NCBI GenBank assembly: GCA_001421095.1
Contig: LIIK01000056.1
Location: 1 to 13,978 of the forward strand
Length of the DNA: 13,978 nucleotides
Direction: 5' to 3'
DNA from: Candidatus [Bacteroides] periocalifornicus
Lineage (GTDB): Bacteria > Bacteroidota > Bacteroidia > Bacteroidales > CAJPTX01
The notes under the pieces are model-generated. The model was not told where the DNA came from, did not search any database, and was given only the letters and a program-made list of their open reading frames with translations. The position numbers and the translations under genes are program-made. Shown piece by piece: positions 1 through 7,800 of the stretch (its first letter is position 1; each line of letters begins with the position of its first letter).

Positions 1-12
1 CGCCGCTGTTTG

Positions 13-37
13 TTCGGATTTTGCGCTGAAATCCGAA
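13..37. repeat. Short perfect inverted repeat at the left edge
   Basis: TTCGGATTT (13-21) and AAATCCGAA (29-37) are perfect 9-bp arms with a 7-base loop. No T run follows on either strand. Plus-strand stop codons fall at 27-29 and 40-42, so it may overlap the end of a gene from outside the window. Its role is unknown. Confidence 0.35.
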
Positions 38-94
38 GATGAAGCGACGCAGGTGTTGAGTTGGTACGGAGCAGGTGCGGCGAAAACGTGGATG

Positions 95-119
95 GAGGGG
101 GTGGTTGGCCCCCTCTTTT
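95..119 (+). terminator. Rho-independent terminator for a plus-strand gene to the left
   Basis: GAGGGGG (95-101) and CCCCCTC (109-115) form a perfect 7-bp GC-rich stem with a 7-base loop, followed directly by TTTT (116-119) on the plus strand. The T run shows the plus direction. It implies a plus-strand gene that ends near or before the left edge and converges on the transporter operon. On the minus strand the nearest T run is 8 bases away, so it may also weakly stop that operon. Confidence 0.6.
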
Positions 120-150
120 CCCGCTCTTGTTTCACGCCTCCATGCGCGGT

Positions 151-191
151 GAACTACCTAGAGATTCCCTCTGCTAGCTGCCTGGTAGTTC
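151..191 (-). terminator. Inverted repeat downstream of the susD/ragB-like gene, possible terminator
   Basis: Perfect 8-bp arms GAACTACC (151-158) and GGTAGTTC (184-191) enclose 25 bases that hold a smaller AGAG/CTCT hairpin (160-163, 169-172) and the palindrome GCTAGC (173-178). It begins 27 bases after the lipoprotein stop. No T run follows on the minus strand, so a role in ending or stabilising the transcript is only suggested by position. Confidence 0.35.
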
Positions 192-218
192 CCGTTGCGC
201 TTCCCGAAAAGCTGCGTG

Positions 219-1709
219 CTACCACCCAGGATTCTGCTTTAGCTGGGGGTTCGCTACTATATCGTAGGCGGGAAATCCCCATACGAACTTCGGGTGCTCG
301 TTAGGCATATCAAGGCCCGTTGTGAGTTCTCCCGGTGTCGTTATGAGAATATCGCTCGCCTGCGCTGCGCGTCGTGTACACCGTTCACCCCACCTCCGAA
401 GATCCCAGAGGCGCATCCCCTCAAAGGCCAGCTCCCGGGTGCGCTCTTCTTTAATGGCTTGTAGCAAAGCATCACCCGTTGCGCTTACTGTACCTAAGCC
501 TCTACTTTGGCGAAGTGCATTGAGAGCCGCCAGAGAGTTTGCCTCTTCGTTCAGCCCAAAGGCAGCCTCCGCGGCTATCAGGTAGAGCTCTGCCAGACGA
601 AGTGGCTTCGGGGAATGCTGGTACTTATTCTCCCCTGCTACTAGAGCTGGGTTGCCTGGGTATTTATTCACCATCCACACGTTTGGGGTTGGGGTGTTGT
701 CATCCCGTAGCTTCACGGTTCTTTGGGTGAAGTAAATCGCCCGGCGAGAGTCGGTGGGTTCGTAGAGATCCACTAGCCATTGGGTTGGCAGGTAGGCCGG
801 GCGGTAGCTGCTATCTGCCCTGCGGAATCCAGAGTAGAGCCCCATTCCATTGGGAGCTTCCCCGCTCTTGGAGGCGAACAGCATCAGGATGACCTCAGGG
901 CTGCTCGCGTCGCTATGCCACATTTTGGCCAGTTTAGCCGGATCGCTGAGCAGGGTGTAAGTGCCACGCTCAATGAGCTTGGAGGCCTCCGTATAGGCCT
1001 CATTCCAGCTTCGCATGGTGAGGAACACCCGCGCTCTGAGCGCCTGCACTGCGCCGGGTGTAATCGTGGGGCTAGAGGGTACGCTAGGCACATCGGAGAG
1101 CTCTTTCTCAGCCTTGTCCAGCTCTGTGAGCACAAAGCTGAACACCTCTTGCTGGGTAGCGCGCGCAGGCCTTGCGTTCACATCGTAGGCGGTTACTAGC
1201 GGTACGCAGGCGGCGGTAGGCTGGTAGGTACGAGACCATCGCAGTGCAAGTTCATGGTAGTAGTACGCCCTTAGGAAGTGGGCGTTCCCCTGGATACGGC
1301 GTACGGTGTCGAGCGCGCCGGGATGGCCCTCTTCTGGTGTAAAATCCCCGGCGTGCTCTAGGAAGTAGTTCAGATTCGCAAGGCTAGCGTAGTAGGCTCC
1401 CCACATGGCAGAAAGCTCTTTGTCCTGATTTGTCATCTGCCAGGTGTAGCTAGCGGTTCCCGTTTCTCCTGCCTGGGTGGTCGCATTCAGCAGGTCGGCC
1501 TGCACATCCTGGCAGTAGCAGTAGAATCCTAGCTGGCGGGCCCGGAAAGCGGACATGAAGCCATTGTTCCAGGCCAGCATATCCTCTAGGGTACGGAAAG
1601 CCCCGGGCCCTGGTATTCGGTCTTCAGGCTGCAGCTCCTTATTGCATCCCACGAGAAATAGGACTGGAATCAGCAACAGCGCTATACATAGATGCGATTT
1701 TATATTCAT
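219..1709 (-). CDS. RagB/SusD-like surface lipoprotein
   Basis: A 496-residue surface lipoprotein that forms the lid of the SusC/RagA-like transporter and captures substrate. I chose the ATG at 1709, 13 bases after the transporter stop, because it gives a compact lipoprotein signal (MNIKSHLCIALLL, then LVGC with lipidated Cys22). The longer ATG at 1739 would add ten polar residues and overlap the transporter by 17 bases. The acidic stretch after Cys22 (NKELQPED) fits a Bacteroidota surface-export signal. GNAHFLRAY (141-149) and CVPLVTAYDVNARPAR (168-183) resemble P. gingivalis RagB from memory. The C-terminal SusD signature is clear: RLAELYLIAAEA (371-382) and ERTRELAFEGMRLWDLRRWG (422-441). 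Length is normal and the gene is intact, with TAG at 219-221. Family is certain; a peptide ligand is inferred from the RagB likeness. Confidence 0.94.
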   Translation of the reverse strand: MNIKSHLCIALLLIPVLFLVGCNKELQPEDRIPGPGAFRTLEDMLAWNNGFMSAFRARQLGFYCYCQDVQADLLNATTQAGETGTASYTWQMTNQDKELSAMWGAYYASLANLNYFLEHAGDFTPEEGHPGALDTVRRIQGNAHFLRAYYYHELALRWSRTYQPTAACVPLVTAYDVNARPARATQQEVFSFVLTELDKAEKELSDVPSVPSSPTITPGAVQALRARVFLTMRSWNEAYTEASKLIERGTYTLLSDPAKLAKMWHSDASSPEVILMLFASKSGEAPNGMGLYSGFRRADSSYRPAYLPTQWLVDLYEPTDSRRAIYFTQRTVKLRDDNTPTPNVWMVNKYPGNPALVAGENKYQHSPKPLRLAELYLIAAEAAFGLNEEANSLAALNALRQSRGLGTVSATGDALLQAIKEERTRELAFEGMRLWDLRRWGERCTRRAAQASDILITTPGELTTGLDMPNEHPKFVWGFPAYDIVANPQLKQNPGW

Positions 1710-1722
1710 GGCTGGTAGTGAA

Positions 1723-4704
1723 TTAGAAGTTGATTTCAAAGCCTATGGAGTACTGCTTGGTGGCGGGGTTCACATCGGTGGTTAGCATCACATCGGGCTC
1801 TGGGTCTACACCATCAAATTTGGTGAAGGTGAGGAGGTTTCTGAAGGCTAAGTAGATTTTTGCAGATTCTAGCACCCGTGTCTTCTGCATCCAACTCTTC
1901 GGGAATAGATAGCCTACCGTGAGATTCTTCAGCCGGCAGAATGAGGCGTCGCTCAGCATGCGAGAGTCGTAGCCCATCCAGAGGGGTTCGTTTTTGCTTG
2001 GGTAGGTGGCGCGGTCGCCAGGCCGTTTCCAATAGCTATCGGGGGTGATCTTCTTTGATTGGTTTTTCCCCCTGTTGATAAGCGGATTCTCTGTGCTGTA
2101 CTTGTCGGCTGAGATCATCCACTTGCCTAGCTGGAAGTTGAAGTCTGCATCGAGGTAGACACCCCATAGGCTGAGGTTGAGACCAAAACCCCCGATGTAG
2201 GGCGCGTAGCGAGGCTTACCTAGCGTTTGGTACTGGCTGGTGTAGAGCGTAGCATCGTCGGTAATCCTATTCGGATCCATCTGGGGCTCCGAGGGGTCGT
2301 CAGGGTTCGCCAGGTACCATTCGGCCTTTCCGTTGTCAGGGTTGATACGGTAGAAACGGGGGTAGTAGATCTCCACGGGCCTACCTACCGCGTAGAAGGT
2401 GTTAGTGCCTGGCACTCGCCAGAATTTCCGCCCATCGAAGAGTTTCTCTACCTCCTGCCTATTGTAGTTGAACACTAGGTAGGGGGTTACGAAATTGCCC
2501 TTGGAATCCTGCCAGGCCGTAACCTCTAGCCGCAGGTCGATGCCCGTATTATTCAGCCGCCCGGTGTTACCCTGAATGCTTGCGAACCCAGAGGTGAGAG
2601 GGCGTGGCACCTTCATGAGCATGCTGCTGGTGTGCCGTCGGTAGAATGAGACGTCGAGCTTTACCCTTCGGAACACCCAGAGGCTGGCCCCCACGGTGAA
2701 GAGCGTCTGCTTCTCCCACTGGAGGTTTGGATTGCCTGGCTCTACAATGCCCCGCCCGCGCTTTCCCTGGTAGATACCAGAGGGCCCTACATACTCGTGG
2801 GTTTGGTACGCGGCTATGGACGAGTTCCCGCTAGTGCCGACACTGGATTTCAGCGTTAGTTCATCGAGCCAATCCACATTGCGTAAGAATGCCTCGTTCT
2901 TGGCTCGCCACATAGCCCCAATGCTGTAGAAAATCGCATTACGATACCTCCGGGTGAACTTTGAGGAGGCATCGTCCCGAACGCTCAAATCTAGGTAGTA
3001 GCGATCTTGGAAGGAGTACTCCAGGCGTCCGAATAGGGAGAAAAAGTAGCCCTCGTTCCAGGAGGAATTAATCCGGCGGTTTGCGGGAGCAGACTGCCCC
3101 AGGAGCATAAGACGCTCATCCCTGAATCCTGACCCTTGCGCAGAAAACCCCTTGGCAAAGGAGTAGGTGTACTCTTGCCCGATGAGCGGGGTTAGGTGGT
3201 GATTGTCGAAGAGATCTAGCTTGTACTCCAGCGTATTGCTATTGATCATGAGGACGCTTGTTGCGTTCGATTCGCCTGCGCTCCCGTAGCCTGCGGCCTC
3301 CACATAGGTGGGGAGCGTCTTGTCAGGATGCAGGCTAGAGGAGTATTGCAGCCCCCCTTGGCTTCGGAATATGAGCCTTTGCACGGGCTCTACCTGCACG
3401 AAGGCTAGCGATGTAAGCCCTGCGGTGTGGGTGGTATTGAACACGTGGGAGGCTCGGTGCTTGGGATTGATGATTTCGGTATCGGGTATCTGCTTGGGGT
3501 ACTCTTTCCCGTTCTCATCGTAGGGAGTACGCCAAGAGGGGTAGAGCATTGCCGGGCCGCTAGCCGAGAAAAAGGGGTCGTCAGGGTTCACCTGCGCAGC
3601 ATCGTAGGTTAGCCCGAGGTTTAGCCCAGTCCGCACATAACGGCTCACCCTACTGCTATAGTTCGCCCGTAGATTGTAACGCTGGTAGCCTGAGAGAGGG
3701 CGCAATCCCTTGGAGTAGAAGTAGCCTGCCGAAAGGTAGTAACGAGAGGCCTTGGTACCGCCCGTGAGTGAAATGTCGGCGGTATGTACGGGGGCGTTCT
3801 GCTGGTAGTAGTACTTGTACCACTGGTAGTTATTATGCCCATACTTTGCGCGAAGGTTCTCTAGCACAGCAGGGGGTACCGTGCCGAGTTCCTCAAACAT
3901 GGCGAAGGCCTCGGAGGTCGTTTGCATCTGGTCATAGTAGCGCGTGCTGGCCAGATTGGAGAGCCCAAAGGAGTAGCGTGCCATTACGCTCGCCTTCTCC
4001 CCCTCCTGCCCTTGCTTGGTGGTTACGTAGATAACGCCGTTGGCTGCGCGAGACCCGTAGATAGAGGTGGCAGAGGCATCGGTTAGGATGTCGACCCGCT
4101 CAAAATCCTGCGGGTTTATCGAGAGGAGGGTCTCGGTGGATACGGGCAGCCCATCGACTACTATGAGCGGCGCGCTGGATGCTCCAAGCGAACCTGCCCC
4201 GTGTAAGCGAATGGAGCCAGCCTCAGAGGGTTCGCCCGTGTAGTTGAGTACAGAGAGCCCCGGAATCCTGCTCGCTAACCCATCGAGCGCACTGGCTGAG
4301 GGACGGGCCTGCACCACCTTGCCTGCCACGCTACTCACGCGCCCTACAGTGCTGCTTACCTTTTTACCCGATCCGTAGCCCATTACCACCACCTGCTCTA
4401 TGGCCTCGGTGGAGGGGTGCATGGCAATATTGATCTCATTGCGTTCTCCTACCTCCACCTCTTGGCTCTCCATGCCCATGTAGAGGAATTGCAGCACCGC
4501 ATCAGAACCCGGGACCTCTATGGAGTACCGGCCATCAGCATCGGTAACCACCCCAACCGTCGAGCCTTTCAGCAGCACCGAGAGCTGTACAAGCGGCTTC
4601 CCGTCCGTAGCGTCGGTTACCTGCCCCACCACTCGGCGTATTTGCCCGTGGCTAGCGTAGCCCGCAAGCAGAATTGAAATCAGTAGTAACCATTTTATCC
4701 GCAT
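1723..4704 (-). CDS. RagA/SusC-like TonB-dependent outer-membrane transporter
   Basis: A 993-residue outer-membrane beta-barrel that imports substrate handed over by its SusD/RagB partner, powered by TonB-ExbBD. A signal peptide (1-20, cleavage likely after YASHG) is followed by a carboxypeptidase-regulatory-like domain (24-104), a TonB-box-like EQVVVMGYG (103-111), a plug domain (112-232) with AGSLGASSAPLIVVDG and DASATSIYGSRAANGV, and the barrel, ending in a terminal Phe as outer-membrane barrels do. The GSLGASSAPL stretch and the GYGSGKKVS region match what I remember of P. gingivalis RagA, an oligopeptide importer. Length is typical. The start at 4704 is chosen because a signal peptide follows at once. 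It lies 173 bases after the protease stop, has its own promoter, and is the first gene of a two-gene operon. Family is certain; a peptide substrate is inference. Confidence 0.95.
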   Translation of the reverse strand: MRIKWLLLISILLAGYASHGQIRRVVGQVTDATDGKPLVQLSVLLKGSTVGVVTDADGRYSIEVPGSDAVLQFLYMGMESQEVEVGERNEINIAMHPSTEAIEQVVVMGYGSGKKVSSTVGRVSSVAGKVVQARPSASALDGLASRIPGLSVLNYTGEPSEAGSIRLHGAGSLGASSAPLIVVDGLPVSTETLLSINPQDFERVDILTDASATSIYGSRAANGVIYVTTKQGQEGEKASVMARYSFGLSNLASTRYYDQMQTTSEAFAMFEELGTVPPAVLENLRAKYGHNNYQWYKYYYQQNAPVHTADISLTGGTKASRYYLSAGYFYSKGLRPLSGYQRYNLRANYSSRVSRYVRTGLNLGLTYDAAQVNPDDPFFSASGPAMLYPSWRTPYDENGKEYPKQIPDTEIINPKHRASHVFNTTHTAGLTSLAFVQVEPVQRLIFRSQGGLQYSSSLHPDKTLPTYVEAAGYGSAGESNATSVLMINSNTLEYKLDLFDNHHLTPLIGQEYTYSFAKGFSAQGSGFRDERLMLLGQSAPANRRINSSWNEGYFFSLFGRLEYSFQDRYYLDLSVRDDASSKFTRRYRNAIFYSIGAMWRAKNEAFLRNVDWLDELTLKSSVGTSGNSSIAAYQTHEYVGPSGIYQGKRGRGIVEPGNPNLQWEKQTLFTVGASLWVFRRVKLDVSFYRRHTSSMLMKVPRPLTSGFASIQGNTGRLNNTGIDLRLEVTAWQDSKGNFVTPYLVFNYNRQEVEKLFDGRKFWRVPGTNTFYAVGRPVEIYYPRFYRINPDNGKAEWYLANPDDPSEPQMDPNRITDDATLYTSQYQTLGKPRYAPYIGGFGLNLSLWGVYLDADFNFQLGKWMISADKYSTENPLINRGKNQSKKITPDSYWKRPGDRATYPSKNEPLWMGYDSRMLSDASFCRLKNLTVGYLFPKSWMQKTRVLESAKIYLAFRNLLTFTKFDGVDPEPDVMLTTDVNPATKQYSIGFEINF

Positions 4705-4749
4705 AGATGTAGCGTGTTTATGAATGGAAAATCTCGTTTAAAGAACGCG

Positions 4750-4781
4750 CAAAGTTGCAAATGTTCCTATGAACATCAAAA
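4750..4781 (-). promoter_or_regulatory. Bacteroidota-type promoter of the RagAB-like pair
   Basis: Read on the minus strand, TTTTG (4781-4777) is the -33 element and CAACTTTG (4757-4750) matches the TAnnTTTG -7 consensus except for its first base. The spacer is 19 bases, as usual for these promoters. Transcription would start near 4743, giving a leader of about 40 bases without a Shine-Dalgarno sequence. A second reading is possible: TAATTTTG (4784-4777) matches the -7 consensus perfectly, with a weak ATTG 16 bases upstream, so a second start near 4770 cannot be excluded. Confidence 0.6.
4761..4776. promoter_or_regulatory. Perfect dyad in the promoter spacer, candidate operator
   Basis: ATGTTCCTATGAACAT has perfect 6-bp arms (4761-4766, 4771-4776) around a 4-base centre. 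It fills bases 4758-4776 between the -33 and -7 elements almost completely and touches the -33 element. A dimeric regulator bound here would block RNA polymerase. If the alternative upstream promoter is used, the same dyad would form a hairpin close to the 5' end of the mRNA. The regulator is unknown. Confidence 0.5.
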
Positions 4782-4788
4782 TTAATCC

Positions 4789-4825
4789 TGTACCTCTTAC
4801 CAATGCCTGGTTGCCCCGAGGTACA
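4789..4825. repeat. Inverted repeat upstream of the susC/ragA-like promoter
   Basis: Perfect 8-bp arms TGTACCTC (4789-4796) and GAGGTACA (4818-4825) are separated by 21 bases. The right arm shares bases 4824-4825 with the protease terminator stem, so in RNA the two hairpins cannot both form fully. The repeat lies just upstream of the promoter elements, centred about 64 bases before the predicted start of transcription. It may be a DNA-binding site or a second hairpin; nothing decides this. Confidence 0.45.
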
Positions 4826-4864
4826 AGAGAAAGCGCACCCTGCGGTTGGATGCGCTTTCTCTTG
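4824..4864 (-). terminator. Terminator hairpin of the giant protease gene
   Basis: A perfect 14-bp stem (arms 4824-4837 and 4851-4864, CAAGAGAAAGCGCA in the plus-strand left arm) with a 13-nt loop begins 13 bases after the protease stop codon. Read on the minus strand, the second arm is pyrimidine-rich (CTTTCTCTTG), but no long T run follows, so it is not a textbook Rho-independent terminator. It separates the protease from the transporter pair. Confidence 0.75.
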
Positions 4865-4877
4865 CTTTCTGGAATTT

Positions 4878-7800
4878 CTACTGCTTGCAGACCTCCAGCG
4901 ACCGCCTCTGCCCTTGCGCCTCTACCACCAGCAGGTAGATTCCTGAGGGCAGATATCCCAACTGGAGAACGAGCCTATCCTCCCCCTGCGCAGCGGCCTC
5001 ATACACCACCCTACCCGTAGCATCCACCAGGGACACACGCTCTGCCTTTCCCACTCCTGTAAGCGTAAGGCACTCGGTGAATGGGTTCGGTGTGCACTGC
5101 ACGTCAGCCAAGGATTCAAGCCCTTCCACGGGATCCACTTGGGTGCGGGAGAGGGCTACAGACTCTTGCCCGCCATTCTCCTGTACCGTTATGATCCCGC
5201 TGGCATCCTTATATCCCCTAGCCTGTACGGTGTAGCGGTATTGCCCCACTGGGAGTTTCAGGGAAAGCACACCCTCCGTATCGGTTCGGCGTTGGGGTTG
5301 CCCTTCTACCTCAACCCTAGCTCCTCGCACGGGCTTGCCATCTGCCGTCACCGTAAAGGTGAATGGGTAGCGCACAGCCTCGTGTAGCACTACTCGTTCA
5401 CTCGTTGGTATGGAGCGTAGCACATGGAGCGAACCCCGAACCTCTGCGTAGCCAGCCATCCGCACGGTATAGGGATGATCGCCAACCTCCAACACCACAG
5501 CAACCTCTCCAGCCGCCGTGGTTGAATACTCCCGAGCAGCCAGCTCAATAGTAGCCCCAGCAATAGGACTTCCAAGGGTATCTACCACGGTAAGGGTGGC
5601 AGCCTGCATTACAATTTGCTCAAAGGCCACCACTAGGGTTACATTCTCTGAAATGGGTTGCATCTGGTGGGTTTGCACGGTGTCGCCATTGTCTCCCCAG
5701 TAGGCGAATTTGTATCCTGCGCTCGGCACTGCGGTCACGGGTTTAGGGGCTTGCCCAGTGGTTACGGCCTGCCTGGATGTAGCCACCCCATCGAGCTGGA
5801 TTGCACCCCCATCAGGCGGAAGGGACTGGTAGGTTACAATCACCTGGTCGGCCCGCTCGAAGTAGGCCGTGCGGGTAGCATCCATGAAGGCATAGGCGCT
5901 GTCGAGCTGCTGATTGGTGCTCCCATTATCCCAACGGATGAATCGGTACCCCGGGGCTGGTTCGGCTTCTACCCTAGCTGTCCTTTCCCCTTGGGGTACG
6001 CTTTGGTTGCCTATCTCCACGGTCTTACTGCCGTCAGCCCCGAGCTGCCATATCTTACCGCCCTCTACGGGTTCTGCCTTGTAGGTTATGGTAACAGGCG
6101 TTGAGACTATGGGGGTAATGGCAATATTGTCGAGCATGGCGGCATAGCTCCAGGCAGTCTTGTACATCCAGCGGAACTGCAGCTGGTCGCCACCCGCCAA
6201 TGCGCGATCAACGGTGTCTGACCGCTTACCCTGCTGATCTAGGAATATGAGGGCTCGCAGATCCTTCCATTCCTCTTCGTTCACCCGGTACTGGAGCTTT
6301 AGGGTATCGTAGCGGATCATCTTGAAGGCATAGTCGGCACTAACGAGAACCTTAGAATTCCAGCCCGCTGGGAGCAGGTAAATGGGCGAGTAGAGGTAGG
6401 ATTCCACCCATGCGCCCATGCCCATCTTGTCGCTATTGCAGGTAGCCGAATAGCCATCTATGGGTGATACCTTCGCCTGCACGAGGTTAGTGATATACCA
6501 AGGGTCGTAGCTCTGGCCAACGCTTACGGTATACCAGCCCCTGTCGAACTGGCGGCTCTCAAAGTCATTGCCATCGGGCAGTGTGGCGAAGGGGGCAAAC
6601 AGGGCTGTTACATTCACCGAATCCTTCACCTCCTTGTCGGTACGCTTGGGTTCGGTTACCCCGTCGCTCCAGCTCTGGAAGTAGTAGCCCGCACTGGGGG
6701 TGGCCACCACCTCTTGCCCATCGGCATTGTAGCCCACCTCTTGGTTGGCATTGCCGGCTATCGTTCCGCCTTCGCCCGCCTGGTAGTGCAGCCTAAACAT
6801 CTGGTGTGCAAAGGTGGCCTTTATCTCCTTTGACTGGGAGATGCCCTTCTCCACATGGGGATTCTCTGTGCTACCATCGCTCCAACCCTGGAAGTAGTAG
6901 CCCTCGGCAGGTACAGCCATTACGGGTTCACCGTCGGCATCGGGTGAGAGTTGCTGGGGGTTAAGCCCTACAATGCTCCCCTTCCCCGCTGCTACCCCGT
7001 AGGTAAGGGTCAGCGTAGCCGGGCGTAGGGTTAGCGTAGCGTGCTTATTGCCACCCGTGAGGAGGTCTACCGTGGTGGTAACGGTACTGCAACCCGTCTT
7101 TGCCGCGCTGAAGGTGTACCGCTTGCCCTGGGGCAGATACCAAACGAGCGTACCGCTTGCCGGGGTTACCATCTCCTCCTGCTCAAGCGCCACTACTATT
7201 CCCTCTAGCGGATTGCTACCATCGGTAACCGTTATGGTCACTGGCCATAGCTCGCCCTGCACCACGCTGAATTGCCCATCCTCTGGGGTTACCACGTAGC
7301 GAGGGGTCTCATACACCTTGCCGGCAGCGGCCTTCAGGGTGTAGATACCAAGCTGTAGCGGTTGGTTAGGATCTACCGCCTGCCCATTGGCACTTAGCAG
7401 GGTGTAGCACTCTTGCTGCAGGGGATCGGGCATATCCCAGAGGTCGGCCTCCGTTGCCATGTTCCCGTACTCAAACTCTAGCTCTACCGCAGGGCCTAGC
7501 TCCACTTCCTGCGGGGCAACCCTCACTGTAGCTGGGCGCTTGGCCACCGTGATGGAGGCCTCTACCCCTAGGGCAGCATCCCATAGCCCCGCACCATCCT
7601 GCCGTGCAGCAAGGGTGGCCTGCCCTGCACCCACAAGGAAGAGCTTGCCATCGGCCACTGTGGCGACCTCTGGGTTGCTAGAGGTTACTGACACCGGCAA
7701 GCCCGAGGAGGCCTTTGCGCCTAACTCCACGGGAGCATCGCCATAGGTGTAAGCGGCATTGGCTAGCTCCCACTCCACTTTTTGCCCGTAGGCTAAGGCG

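Larger units (their letters stand above)
1..218. other. Gene-poor region after the RagAB-like operon
   Basis: No convincing gene is visible. Two plus-strand frames end early (TGA at 27-29 and 40-42) and either could be the tail of a plus-strand gene served by the terminator at 95-119. The last plus frame is open to 304, but it runs through the terminator and into the antisense of the lipoprotein gene. A minus-strand frame from GTG near 134 is open to the edge but shows no signal peptide or recognisable motif. The region otherwise holds the three inverted repeats listed separately. Confidence 0.5.

Noticed and set aside
1..136. Minus-strand frame from GTG near 134, open to the left edge
   Set aside because: No signal peptide, motif or promoter, and it crosses two hairpins; too short to judge.
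53..304. 83-codon plus-strand ORF at the left edge
   Set aside because: It runs through a plus-strand terminator and into the antisense of the lipoprotein gene; no domain.
1710..1739. Longer start for the SusD/RagB-like gene at 1739
   Set aside because: It puts ten polar residues before the lipoprotein signal and overlaps the transporter gene; the ATG at 1709 gives a standard signal.
5658..6104. 148-codon plus-strand ORF
   Set aside because: Antisense to the InlB-like repeats; the open frame follows from the codon use of the opposite strand.
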